This document shows positions 27,033 through 35,418 of a DNA stretch of 35,711 nt, piece after piece. Position 1 is the first letter of the stretch, and each line of letters starts with the position of its first letter. The translations under genes and the position numbers were made by a program. This DNA comes from Prochlorococcus sp. AG-363-O16 (GTDB taxonomy: Bacteria; Cyanobacteriota; Cyanobacteriia; PCC-6307; Cyanobiaceae), in the NCBI GenBank assembly GCA_003280095.1, contig QCGA01000014.1:1-35711 (forward strand). Direction: 5' to 3'. Below the pieces are notes generated by a model that was not told where the DNA came from, ran no database searches, and worked only from the letters and a program-made list of their open reading frames with translations.

Positions 27033-27929
27033 TCAATAGAAGGATTCTGAGTCTGCATTTGCCAGTGCTTTTTCTTTTGATTCCTGCAGTTCTGGTTTGC
27101 TTAATAATTTAGTTGTTGCAGTTCTCAGTTGGTTGCCCCAAAGTTGCTCTTCTTGATGAGTACTTAGTACGTAATTGGGGTTTTTGGATAATGCTTCTTT
27201 TGCAAGTACAATTGATTCTTTATTTTTTGGATTTAGATCATTTAATGCAGCTGCTAGTGCTAACATTGGTTCTGCATTTTTTTCTATTTCTAGAACTTTT
27301 CTCCATTTTTTGATAGCATTATTTTTTTGACCCAGCTCAAAAAGAATGATACTTTCATTGTTTATAGCTTCCCAAAAATTTGGTTTTAATTGCGAGGCTT
27401 TTATAAATGCTTTGAGTGCTTGTTTTGGCTTTGTTTGCATAATATTAGCATTGCCCAGTTGAAAATAAGCGATAGCATTTTTTGAATCTAAATTTAAACC
27501 TGTTTTTAAGAATGATTCTGCATCTACTGGTCTCTTTTGTTGTAAAGCAATGGAGGCCTCTGCAAACCATAGACTCGCCTTTTCGGGATTTAATTCTTTA
27601 GCTTTGGCTAATGAAGAAATGGCTTTATCTAGTTGATTACTTCGGAGTTGTGCTTCTGATAAGAGAGACCAAAGGTTTTCGTTTTTTGGTTTGAGTTTTA
27701 CTGCTATTTCTGCTAATTTAGCTGATTCTTTTGGTTGTCCAATTGCTAATAGATGAGCGGCTGTTCTTGCAATTTTTAAACTAGTTTTTTCTAATGATTC
27801 TGGTTTTGGTTCATATATGTATGGTATTACAGCTTTGGCTGTTGGTTGTATAAATAGAGTTGTGATTCCAAGAATGATTGAAAGTGACCATTGGCTATTT
27901 TTGATTTTGTTTTTATAAGGTATATTCAT
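27033..27929 (-). CDS. Exported tetratricopeptide repeat protein
   Basis: 298 residues. A basic N-terminus (PYKNKIKNSQ) is followed by a hydrophobic stretch SLSIILGITTLFIQP and a TAKA cleavage-like site near 34, so it is probably exported or anchored. From about 50 to 230 it consists of roughly five TPR units of 34 residues, with typical LW-LL-A, YFQLGNA and PNFWEAINNESI consensus and PK/PE turn positions (about 80, 114, 148, 182). TPR solenoids bind proteins; the partner is unknown. The C-terminus is charged and likely flexible. It is read in the same direction as queG with 21 bases between, so it may share its transcript. In this position it is a regular member of the dnaN-side gene order. 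Confidence 0.88.
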   Translation of the reverse strand: MNIPYKNKIKNSQWSLSIILGITTLFIQPTAKAVIPYIYEPKPESLEKTSLKIARTAAHLLAIGQPKESAKLAEIAVKLKPKNENLWSLLSEAQLRSNQLDKAISSLAKAKELNPEKASLWFAEASIALQQKRPVDAESFLKTGLNLDSKNAIAYFQLGNANIMQTKPKQALKAFIKASQLKPNFWEAINNESIILFELGQKNNAIKKWRKVLEIEKNAEPMLALAAALNDLNPKNKESIVLAKEALSKNPNYVLSTHQEEQLWGNQLRTATTKLLSKPELQESKEKALANADSESFY

Positions 27930-27950
27930 GTTGAATTAGTCATTCTTTTT

Positions 27951-28904
27951 CTATTTTAGGGTTTTTTTATTCGTTTCTTCGCTTGCTGATACGTTTCTTT
28001 TCCACATCCATGGTTTAATTCTTTTTAATGCCGATCCGCGAAGTTTTTTGTTCCATGTTTCCTCATCCCAGGCAAGAGCCTGCATTTTAGTAAGTTCTAG
28101 TATCCATTCTTTAGGTTGCATTTCGGGGTCGTCTGTGCTTTTTAGTCCTTTGTTGTTCCATGGACAAACATCTTGACAAATGTCGCATCCTGCAACCCAG
28201 TTCCCCATGGAATTGGTGATTTCCTTGGGGAGGAATAAATTTCTATTTTCAATCGTGTGATAAGCGATACAACGTCTCGAGTCCACTACGAATGGCTCTG
28301 TAATTGCTTTTGTAGGACAAGCATCTAAGCATTTCTGACATTTGCCACACAATGAAGGTGATGGTTTGTCTGGTGTTAATACTTCTGTACACAAAAGATG
28401 TCCAATGACCAGCCATGAGCCTTTGTTTTGGTTGATTAAGTTGCTGTGTTTGCCTATCCAGCCTAGTCCTGCTTCTTCTGCCCATGCTTTATCAAGTAGT
28501 GGAGAAGAATCTACGCATATTTTCCAATGACACTGGGGTCTTTTTTGTTCGAGCCATCTTCCAATTCGTCGGAGCCTTTGCTTGACAACTTTGTGGTAGT
28601 CACGACCCCATCCATATCTTGCGATCGAAAGTTTTTGTTTGTCTTTGTTTGTATCGACAAAGTAATTGAGGCCTACGGCAAGCAAACTATTAATTCCTTC
28701 AAGATTTTGTGTGATGTCTTGTCTTCGAGGAGAAGCCATCCATCCCATGTCTGCTTGATTTCCAGCTTTGAGCCATCTTTGTAAGGCTGCTGTTCTGAGT
28801 CTTAAGCGCTGACTTCCAGGAATTCTTGCAATTCCTACAGGGTCAAATCCTTGTTGAAATGCCTCATCTTTAAGTTGTTTGCTGAGTTGTTCTTGAGAAA
28901 TCAT
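27951..28904 (-). CDS. queG: Epoxyqueuosine reductase QueG
   Basis: Cobalamin and 4Fe-4S dependent enzyme that reduces epoxyqueuosine to queuosine, the last step of wobble base modification in GUN-anticodon tRNAs. 317 residues, the short form without C-terminal HEAT-like repeats. The N-half holds VDSSPLLDKAWAEEAGLGWI at 131-150 with the conserved Asp of the active site and GKHSNLI after it. Ferredoxin-like Cys motifs: CGKCQKCLDACPTKAI at 186-201 and CDICQDVCPWN at 240-250, enough for two 4Fe-4S clusters. ATG 28904 starts 35 bases from the divergent membrane protein gene. Other queuosine genes are not in the window. Confidence 0.96.
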   Translation of the reverse strand: MISQEQLSKQLKDEAFQQGFDPVGIARIPGSQRLRLRTAALQRWLKAGNQADMGWMASPRRQDITQNLEGINSLLAVGLNYFVDTNKDKQKLSIARYGWGRDYHKVVKQRLRRIGRWLEQKRPQCHWKICVDSSPLLDKAWAEEAGLGWIGKHSNLINQNKGSWLVIGHLLCTEVLTPDKPSPSLCGKCQKCLDACPTKAITEPFVVDSRRCIAYHTIENRNLFLPKEITNSMGNWVAGCDICQDVCPWNNKGLKSTDDPEMQPKEWILELTKMQALAWDEETWNKKLRGSALKRIKPWMWKRNVSASEETNKKTLK

Positions 28905-28939
28905 GTTTTTTCAGAAATAATTCTAAAGTTGAAAATTCT

Positions 28940-29599
28940 ATGGATGGGGGTCCATTTAATGAGATTCAAATGACTTCTTTAGATCGTTCTCCTTTTGTTT
29001 TGAGATGGTTGGGGATTACTTTGCTCATTTTGACCATTTTCCAGGTGGCGACTAGTTTTTTGAATGATTCGTTTACTGAGCACAGTGGACAAGAAATTCT
29101 TCTTCAATTTCAATTTGCTTTTGTTGGTTTAATTTTGATGATATTTAGTCTTAGGAAAGAAAATTCGGTAATTAAGCAACTTTTTACGAAAAGGTTTATT
29201 GCTATTTCATCTTTTTCTTTTTCTATTGTTTTAATGGTTTTGGTTTGGATTTCGATGCAAGAGAATCGAAAGTTGTCTTCTGAGGTCAATGTCTCATTGA
29301 ACCAGTTGCGTAGTCAGTTGAAATTGACCCGAGAGTATGCCGAATCACCCCACTCATTAAAGGATTTAGCTAATCAGCTTGTAATTGCTGGAGAATTGTC
29401 ACCTAATGCCACAGCTTTTGACAAGACAAGTGCATCACTGAATTTTATTAACCATCAGGAGCGTCAATTAAATCAGCAGATTACGCAGTATGAACAGCAA
29501 CGAAATATTGAGGCGAACCTGAGGAGGGTCAGAGGACCAGCAAGCTTATTAGTTCTTTCTGTTGCTTTTTTGTTGCTAGCTTTCACGTCTCTTCGATGA
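28940..29599 (+). CDS. Four-helix membrane protein with central coiled coil (HpsJ-like?)
   Basis: 219 residues. Four hydrophobic segments are visible: about 22-42 (WLGITLLILTIFQVATSFL), 57-76, 88-108 (IAISSFSFSIVLMVLVWI) and 200-217. Between the third and fourth lies a roughly 90-residue polar helical region (NVSLNQLRSQLKLTREYAE..., ERQLNQQITQYEQQRNIE) that is probably a coiled coil. The architecture recalls proteins named HpsJ-like in cyanobacterial annotation, a name from hormogonium polysaccharide genes, but I cannot confirm homology. An internal ATG at 28970 gives a start MTSLDRSPF that may be the true one. It is divergent from queG and lies 70 bases before the DUF502 gene. Confidence 0.75.
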   Translation: MDGGPFNEIQMTSLDRSPFVLRWLGITLLILTIFQVATSFLNDSFTEHSGQEILLQFQFAFVGLILMIFSLRKENSVIKQLFTKRFIAISSFSFSIVLMVLVWISMQENRKLSSEVNVSLNQLRSQLKLTREYAESPHSLKDLANQLVIAGELSPNATAFDKTSASLNFINHQERQLNQQITQYEQQRNIEANLRRVRGPASLLVLSVAFLLLAFTSLR

Positions 29600-29669
29600 A
29601 GTTATTCATTGTTAGCTTATTTTGGCTAGCCTTGGATAATAATGTTATTACAAGGTTTTAGGAAGCTAA

Positions 29670-30413
29670 TTGGTTCAGTCCAATCCCAGACCAGATCTGC
29701 CTTTGGCTTCAAGGCTTCAGCAAGATCTCAAGAACGATCTCATTGCGGGATTGTTGGTGGTCATTCCTTTGGCCACAACTATCTGGCTGGCAACTACTGT
29801 CAGTCGTTTTGTTTTGGCTTTTCTTACATCGATACCAAAGCAGTTAAATCCTTTCATTACTCTTAACCCTCTTCTTCAGGACCTAATCAATCTTTCTTTA
29901 GGTCTCACTGTCCCATTGCTGGGAATCCTTTTGATTGGATTGATGGCTCGAAATATCGTTGGTAGATGGTTGCTTGAATTTGGAGAGGGTACTCTTTCGA
30001 GAATTCCTTTGGCTGGTTCTGTTTATAAGACACTGAAGCAATTGTTGGAAACTTTTTTGAGAGACAATTCAAAACGCTTTCGACGAGTGGTGTTGGTTGA
30101 GTATCCACGCGAAGGCTTGTTTAGTGTTGGCTTTGTTACAGGTTTAGTTGGTCCTTCTTTACAGGCAGAGTTGGAACAACCTTTACTGAGTGTTTTTATT
30201 CCTACTGCCCCTAATCCAACAACAGGATGGTATACCTTGGTTCCTGAGTCTTCTGTTAGGAATCTAGACATTTCAGTGGAGGATGCGTTTCGAACCATAA
30301 TTTCAGCTGGGATTGTTAATCCAGATGAACGTGAAGTTCCTGTAAATAGAAGTTTTTCAAGTTTGATTAATCAATTGAGAGCAACACCCGCACCTTCTTC
30401 AACATCTTCTTAA
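29670..30413 (+). CDS. DUF502 family membrane protein
   Basis: 247 residues from a TTG start at 29670, supported by AGGA at 29660-29663, six bases upstream; no ATG or GTG in frame fits the conserved N-terminus. Two membrane segments: about 24-50 (IAGLLVVIPLATTIWLATTV) and 70-95 (LGLTVPLLGILLIGLMA). Conserved DUF502 blocks follow: IPLAGSVYKTLKQLLETF near 112-129, FRRVVLVEYPREG near 137-149 and a PTAPNPTTGWYTLVPE stretch near 183-198. The family is widespread in bacteria and plants (COV-like proteins) and has no defined biochemical role. nusB follows after 19 bases on the same strand. The C-terminal 30 residues are Ser/Pro-rich and probably disordered. Confidence 0.9.
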   Translation: MVQSNPRPDLPLASRLQQDLKNDLIAGLLVVIPLATTIWLATTVSRFVLAFLTSIPKQLNPFITLNPLLQDLINLSLGLTVPLLGILLIGLMARNIVGRWLLEFGEGTLSRIPLAGSVYKTLKQLLETFLRDNSKRFRRVVLVEYPREGLFSVGFVTGLVGPSLQAELEQPLLSVFIPTAPNPTTGWYTLVPESSVRNLDISVEDAFRTIISAGIVNPDEREVPVNRSFSSLINQLRATPAPSSTSS

Positions 30414-30432
30414 GATAGATCTATCTTCGAAT

Positions 30433-31071
30433 ATGAAATCAAGGTCTCTTGCACGAGAATTAGCACTCTTAGTATTGGGTCAAATTCCTGAGGATCAAAC
30501 ACAAGATGTCGATTCATTTACAATCGAAACTCTTCAAGAGAAGGCACTGGATACATTGATGGAACATTGGCGTGAGGGTCTTGATTCTTGTGCAAATCAA
30601 ATACAAAGTGTTCAACAAAATTTGCTTGATATTGAGGAAGAACAAACACTAAAAGATGCTTCAGCTGTAGGAGTGAGAGAATCACTGAATGATTGTTTGC
30701 TTCGTGCTGAACAGTTACTTAATAGTTTGTCATCGAGTTTGGAAATGCCACGTTTACTTGCACTTGGCAATCAACAAGAAATTCGCCAAAATGCTTTAAA
30801 CCGTGTCATCCTAGTTGTTCAAACAATCGACAATATTGATTTGCATGTTGATGAGGTAATGGAAGGATGGCGACTTAAAAGATTACCGAGAATAGATAGA
30901 GATATTTTGCGATTGGCTTTTATTGATATTCATAATCTTGAGACCCCTATCGCTGTTGCTTGTAATGAGGCAGTAGAGTTAGCCAATCGTTATAGTGATG
31001 AACAAGGTCGGAGAATGATTAATGGAGTATTGCGTAGATTACAAAGTTCTTACTCTCTAGGAGTTTCATAA
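30433..31071 (+). CDS. nusB: Transcription antitermination factor NusB
   Basis: RNA-binding partner of NusE/S10 in ribosomal RNA antitermination. 212 residues, against about 140 in E. coli: the normal N-terminal helix RSLARELALLVLGQIPE is followed by an inserted region of about 60 residues rich in Gln, Asp and Leu (about 45-105) before the standard core. The C-terminal half has the recognisable WRLKRLPRIDRDILRLAF and TPIAVACNEAVELANRYS blocks, then GRRMINGVLRRL. The long insertion is, as I recall, common in cyanobacterial NusB. The stop overlaps the ftsY start by one base (TAATG), so the two are translationally coupled. Confidence 0.95.
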   Translation: MKSRSLARELALLVLGQIPEDQTQDVDSFTIETLQEKALDTLMEHWREGLDSCANQIQSVQQNLLDIEEEQTLKDASAVGVRESLNDCLLRAEQLLNSLSSSLEMPRLLALGNQQEIRQNALNRVILVVQTIDNIDLHVDEVMEGWRLKRLPRIDRDILRLAFIDIHNLETPIAVACNEAVELANRYSDEQGRRMINGVLRRLQSSYSLGVS

Positions 31072-32393
31072 TGGTTGATGAAGAGTTTAATGATAATTCT
31101 CAAAAATCTTCTTCTGAGGAGGATCCTCTTGAATGGGCGCGTGAAGCTTATTTACGATTAAAAAAAGAGCAAGCAAGAAATAAAAGTGAGGTTGATGATC
31201 AGCTTCCTTGTAAAGACGAGTCAAATGATTTTGTTGAAACTGTTACTTCTGACTCTAAACAAGAGAAAATATCAACTAGTGAGTTTTCTGTAGATAATAT
31301 TCCTGGAGAAGAGGTTCTTTCAAGCCAGGATTTTAAAAACACTATAAATGATCAACAAGTTAGAGAGGAGCCTGTTCTCGGTGATTTTGATGAGACTTTT
31401 ACTTGGTCAGCAGAGGTTCTTGCTGCCCAAGGCCGTAATTCTAAACAAGTTTCTTTGGATGAGATTGATTGGTTGGGACGCCTTAGGCGTGGTTTGGAAA
31501 AGACTCGAAAGGGATTTGTAACAGGTTTATTAGAAAATCTTGGAGATGATCCTTTAACGCCTGAAACTCTTGATGAACTGGAAACATTATTATTGAGAGC
31601 AGATGCTGGTGTTAATGCAACTGATCAAGCTTTGAATGCTTTACGCTACAAAATGAATGAAGAAGTATTAGATCCTCAGGAGGGACTACGTTTTCTTAAA
31701 AAACAATTGTGTAATATTATTGAAGAACCAATTAAGGCTAGTGGCTTAGATGTTTTGTCTCCCCAAAAGGGTCAATTAAACGTTTGGTTACTTGTTGGTG
31801 TAAATGGAGTTGGCAAAACAACAACATTAGGAAAGTTGGCGAATTTGTCAGTAAGAAGTGGTTTTTCTACTTTGATTGCAGCAGCAGATACGTTTAGAGC
31901 AGCGGCAGTCGAACAAGTTCAAATCTGGGGAGAGCGCAGCGGTGTACCAGTCATAGCCAATCCCTCTCCAAATGCGGATCCGGCTGCAGTAGTTTTTGAT
32001 GCTCTTGGTGCAGCTCGTTCAAAGGGCACTGATTTGGTTTTGGTGGATACTGCCGGCCGTTTGCAAACAAAACATAATTTGATGGAAGAATTGCAAAAAG
32101 TTCGTCGAATCATTGACAAGCTTGCTATTGATGCTCGAGTTGAATCCTTATTAGTTCTTGATGCAAGTCAAGGCCAAAATGGGTTGAGGCAAGCTATGGC
32201 ATTTGCGAAAACGGCAGGTTTGACAGGTGTTGTGATTACGAAATTAGATGGCACTTCTCGTGGAGGAGTTGCTTTGGCAGTTGCTTCTGAGGCCAAGCTA
32301 CCTATCCGTTTTATTGGTGCTGGTGAAGGAATTCGAGATTTAAGACCTTTCAAAAGTTTTGAATTTGTTGAGGCTTTATTGGCAACTCGTTGA
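31071..32393 (+). CDS. ftsY: Signal recognition particle receptor FtsY
   Basis: GTPase that docks SRP-ribosome complexes at the membrane for co-translational insertion of membrane proteins. Of 440 residues, the first ~125 form the acidic, variable A domain (EEDPLEWAREAYLRLKKEQ near the start). The N domain follows (about 140-230, RLRRGLEKTRKGFVTGL and ETLLLRADAGV), then the G domain: G1 GVNGVGKTTT near 243, DTFRAAAVEQ near 278, G3 DTAGRLQTK near 327, G4 TKLDGTSRGG near 388 and the closing GAGEGIRDLRPF. Its ATG overlaps the nusB stop by one base, so it belongs with DUF502 and nusB in one transcript. Confidence 0.98.
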   Translation: MVDEEFNDNSQKSSSEEDPLEWAREAYLRLKKEQARNKSEVDDQLPCKDESNDFVETVTSDSKQEKISTSEFSVDNIPGEEVLSSQDFKNTINDQQVREEPVLGDFDETFTWSAEVLAAQGRNSKQVSLDEIDWLGRLRRGLEKTRKGFVTGLLENLGDDPLTPETLDELETLLLRADAGVNATDQALNALRYKMNEEVLDPQEGLRFLKKQLCNIIEEPIKASGLDVLSPQKGQLNVWLLVGVNGVGKTTTLGKLANLSVRSGFSTLIAAADTFRAAAVEQVQIWGERSGVPVIANPSPNADPAAVVFDALGAARSKGTDLVLVDTAGRLQTKHNLMEELQKVRRIIDKLAIDARVESLLVLDASQGQNGLRQAMAFAKTAGLTGVVITKLDGTSRGGVALAVASEAKLPIRFIGAGEGIRDLRPFKSFEFVEALLATR

Positions 32394-32451
32394 TTCTTCT
32401 GCCATTTTTGCTTGATTTTGCTAGTTTTTGAAACTCTGCCCTGGTGATGCC

Positions 32452-33861
32452 ATGAGCAGTCAACCACCAAGGCGACATCCTTTGGTTCCCTTAAGAACCT
32501 CTCAACAAACATTATCTTCCTCGATAGCAATAAGAGACTTGCTTGATAGCTTGTCTCGTGAACAACGCTTTAATCAAGAACTACTTGTTTCTTTGGCTTT
32601 TGCTCTGCGTACTTTTACGAATTTGAATCGGTTTATAGAGCTGGTACCCATAGTTGCATCTTCTTTAGTTGGTGTTAAGGGTTCTTTGTTGGTCCCGTTT
32701 CAGTCTGATGGTTGTATTTGGAGGGATCAACTTCATGTGACACCTGCGGTTCAATATCAAGAACTTTTAAGACAATTGGCTTCATTTAAAGCTGGGATGT
32801 CAGTGGGTTTTTGTACTGAGGAAAGTCAGCTTCTTGCAATGGATCAACTTGTACAACGTCATATTCCAAGGTCTTCTATGTTTTCCACTTCTTTGGTGTC
32901 ACGGGGACATCAAAGAGGAAGGTTATATGTATTTGAGCCAAAAGGTTCTTTGGTTTGGAGTGAGGTACATCGCCGCCATATTCAACTAGTAGCTGATCTC
33001 ACGGCAGTTGCCATTGAAAACGATCAAATGTTGCAAGAGGCTCGCTTGCATGAACGTGTTGATCGTCAATTAGGGGTGGGAGCAGAAATACAATCTCAAT
33101 TGTTGCCGGATCATTGCCCTGTAATCGAAGGAATTGAGTTAGCAGCTCGGTGCCGACCAGCTTTTCAAGTTGGTGGAGATTATTACGACTTTATGCCTAC
33201 TCGACCAGAACTTATAGGTAAGAGACGAGAAAGAGGAAGGTGGGCTTTTGTGATAGGAGATGTAATGGGCAAAGGGGTTCCTGCTGGTTTACTTATGACC
33301 ATGCTTCGTGGAATGTTGCGTGCAGAGGTTTTAAGTGGTTTGCCTCCAGACAGAATCCTTCACGATCTCAATCAATTAGCACTGGAGGATTTGTCGCATT
33401 CCCACAGGTTTGTCACGCTTTTTTATTCCGATTACGATCCTCGTAGTCGCAGATTGCGTTTTGCAAATGCAGCTCATAATCCTCCCTTGCTTTGGAGAGC
33501 TCAGAATCGATTTGTAAGTCGATTAGATGCTCCAGGTTTATTGATAGGGCTTCAATCAGAGGCAGAATATGGTTGTAGCGAGATTTTTTTAGAGCCTGGA
33601 GATGTGATTTTGTATTACACAGATGGAGTTTCTGAAGCTGCTGGAATTGCTGGAGATCGTTTTGATGAAGCTCGTTTAATTAGTTTTTTAGAGGAATCTT
33701 GTAGAAGTTCTTTGGATGCTCAAGAAATACTTGACAAATTGTTTTCACGTTTAGATAGTTTTGTTGGAACTAATCATCAACTGCAAGATGATGCCTCTAT
33801 GGTTGTTTTAAAGGTGCATGAAGAATTGATTTTGCCTTCAGTCAAGCAGTCTCGTGCTTGA
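32452..33861 (+). CDS. PP2C/SpoIIE-type serine phosphatase with GAF-like sensor (RsbU-like)
   Basis: 469 residues from ATG 32452; an upstream TTG (32428) would add eight without support. Residues ~20-190 look like a helical lead and GAF-type sensor domain (SLVGVKGSLLVPFQSDG, ending QLVADLTAVAIENDQM). Residues ~205-465 are a PPM/SpoIIE phosphatase: IQSQLLPD, FQVGGDYYDF near 240 and VIGDVMGKGVPAGLLMT near 268 with metal-binding Asp residues, FVTLFY, NAAHNPPLL, YYTDGVSEA near 390 and DDASMVVLKV near 450. Such enzymes dephosphorylate anti-sigma antagonists in RsbU/SpoIIE partner-switching. No kinase or STAS antagonist gene is nearby, so its target cannot be deduced here. It lies between ftsY (58 bases) and argH (36 bases). 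Confidence 0.93.
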   Translation: MSSQPPRRHPLVPLRTSQQTLSSSIAIRDLLDSLSREQRFNQELLVSLAFALRTFTNLNRFIELVPIVASSLVGVKGSLLVPFQSDGCIWRDQLHVTPAVQYQELLRQLASFKAGMSVGFCTEESQLLAMDQLVQRHIPRSSMFSTSLVSRGHQRGRLYVFEPKGSLVWSEVHRRHIQLVADLTAVAIENDQMLQEARLHERVDRQLGVGAEIQSQLLPDHCPVIEGIELAARCRPAFQVGGDYYDFMPTRPELIGKRRERGRWAFVIGDVMGKGVPAGLLMTMLRGMLRAEVLSGLPPDRILHDLNQLALEDLSHSHRFVTLFYSDYDPRSRRLRFANAAHNPPLLWRAQNRFVSRLDAPGLLIGLQSEAEYGCSEIFLEPGDVILYYTDGVSEAAGIAGDRFDEARLISFLEESCRSSLDAQEILDKLFSRLDSFVGTNHQLQDDASMVVLKVHEELILPSVKQSRA

Positions 33862-33885
33862 CAAACTTTCATATTTATACCTGAT

Positions 33886-33890
33886 GGAGG
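33886..33890 (+). promoter_or_regulatory. Ribosome binding site GGAGG that fixes the TTG start of argH
   Basis: A perfect GGAGG lies seven bases before TTG 33898. There is no in-frame ATG before the conserved [11 protein letters not shown] block, so the site decides in favour of the TTG. Most genes in this window lack so clear a site. Confidence 0.8.
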
Positions 33891-33897
33891 TTTTGGT

Positions 33898-35298
33898 TTG
33901 ACAACTACTAAGGGCAATACATGGAGTGATCGTTTTGAAGAAGGCTTGCATCCAGTAATTGAAGAATTCAATGCTTCAATTACTTTTGATGTCGAACTTT
34001 TGCAGGAAGATTTAGATGGTTCTGTTGCTCATGCAAGCATGCTGGCATCATGTGGAGTTATTAGTAAGCAAGATGAATCCGAATTACAAAGAGGTCTTGA
34101 ATTAATTCGTTTAGAAGCGCTTCAAGGTGATTTTAATCCAGGGATTGAAGATGAAGATATTCATTTTGCTGTTGAAAATAGGTTAATTGCTTTAATTGGT
34201 CCTGTTGGAAAGAAGCTTCATACAGGTCGCAGCAGAAATGATCAGGTGGGTACAGATTTGAGGTTATGGTTGAGGAGAAGAATAGATGAATTGGACCAGG
34301 AATTGGAACATTTTCAGTTGTCATTATTAAGTCAGGCAGAATCTAATCGAAAAACAATGATTCCAGGTTATACGCATCTGCAAAGAGCACAGCCTTTATG
34401 CTTGGCTCATCATTTAATTGCTTATATAGAAATGATTCAGCGCGATAGAAATAGATTTAGAGATGTTAGATCTAGGGTAAATATTTCACCATTGGGGGCC
34501 GCTGCTTTGGCTGGTACTTCAATTCCGATTGATCGTCAATATACTGCTTCAATGCTTGGTTTTGAAGAGTTATATGCTAATAGTTTAGATGCTGTTAGTG
34601 ATAGAGATTTTGTAGTGGAGTATGCCGCCGCTGCATCTTTGTTAATGGTTCATTTAAGTCGTTTAGCTGAGGAGATTATTTTATGGTCCTCGGAAGAGTT
34701 TGGTTTTGTCCAACTTAGTGATCGGGTTTCCACTGGTAGTAGTCTTATGCCACAGAAGAAGAATCCTGATGTTCCTGAATTAGTAAGAGGTAAATGTGGA
34801 CGTGTGTTTGGACATCTTCAGGCTCTTTTGACGATGATCAAGGGATTACCACTTGCTTATAACAAGGATTTTCAGGAAGATAAAGAGGCTTTATTTGATG
34901 TAGTAAGTACTACTAAGGCTTGTGTTCAGTCCATGTCTGTTTTGATGGAAGAAGGTATTGAGTTTGTCGTTGCACGCCTTGCTAGGGCAGTTGAATCTGA
35001 TTTTTCTAATGCTACGGATGTTGCGGATTACTTGGTCGCGAAAGGAATTCCCTTTCGCGAGGCTTATCAAATAGTTGGTTGCATAGTTAAAACTTGTGTA
35101 TCGGAAGGCATCTTGTTAAAAGAACTTGATATATCCAGATGGCAAGGATTTGCAAAAGTCATTGAAGAGGATATATATGAGTTTCTATCCCCACAAAACG
35201 TTGTCGCAGCCCGACTTAGTTATGGTGGAACAGCTTTTGAGCGTGTTGAAGAGCAGTTGGGGCATTGGCGCAATAACTTGGGTTTGGAGAAAAATTGA
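33898..35298 (+). CDS. argH: Argininosuccinate lyase
   Basis: Splits argininosuccinate into arginine and fumarate, the last step of arginine synthesis; argG is at 2.5-3.7 kb. 466 residues, normal for the family. N-terminal [11 protein letters not shown] and [12 protein letters not shown], then [17 protein letters not shown] near 106-122, [10 protein letters not shown] near 157 with the catalytic His, and the fumarase/lyase signature [12 protein letters not shown] near 280 with the catalytic Ser in the flexible loop. TTG start backed by GGAGG at seven bases. It follows the phosphatase gene on the same strand by 36 bases; downstream is a stable hairpin and the RNA-binding protein gene. Confidence 0.97.
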   Translation: MTTTKGNTWSDRFEEGLHPVIEEFNASITFDVELLQEDLDGSVAHASMLASCGVISKQDESELQRGLELIRLEALQGDFNPGIEDEDIHFAVENRLIALIGPVGKKLHTGRSRNDQVGTDLRLWLRRRIDELDQELEHFQLSLLSQAESNRKTMIPGYTHLQRAQPLCLAHHLIAYIEMIQRDRNRFRDVRSRVNISPLGAAALAGTSIPIDRQYTASMLGFEELYANSLDAVSDRDFVVEYAAAASLLMVHLSRLAEEIILWSSEEFGFVQLSDRVSTGSSLMPQKKNPDVPELVRGKCGRVFGHLQALLTMIKGLPLAYNKDFQEDKEALFDVVSTTKACVQSMSVLMEEGIEFVVARLARAVESDFSNATDVADYLVAKGIPFREAYQIVGCIVKTCVSEGILLKELDISRWQGFAKVIEEDIYEFLSPQNVVAARLSYGGTAFERVEEQLGHWRNNLGLEKN

Positions 35299-35338
35299 AA
35301 TTCATAGAGGTATTGGGTTTAATCTTGTTGAGTTAAAG

Positions 35339-35364
35339 GTTCATGATTCATTAGAGTCATGAAC
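35339..35364 (+). terminator. Stable hairpin between argH and RRM gene
   Basis: GTTCATGA at 35339-35346 pairs with TCATGAAC at 35357-35364; the stem continues inward by a T-G wobble, T-A and C-G pair to an ATTA loop, giving 11 base pairs. There is no T-run after it, so it is a weak intrinsic terminator at best. It starts 40 bases after the argH stop and ends 54 bases before the RRM gene start, so it may instead lie in the 5' leader of that gene. Confidence 0.5.
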
Positions 35365-35418
35365 ATAATGTTGTTTCATGGTCCGGTTTAGGGCCAATCT
35401 TTAAAGGTCCAAAGGAAA

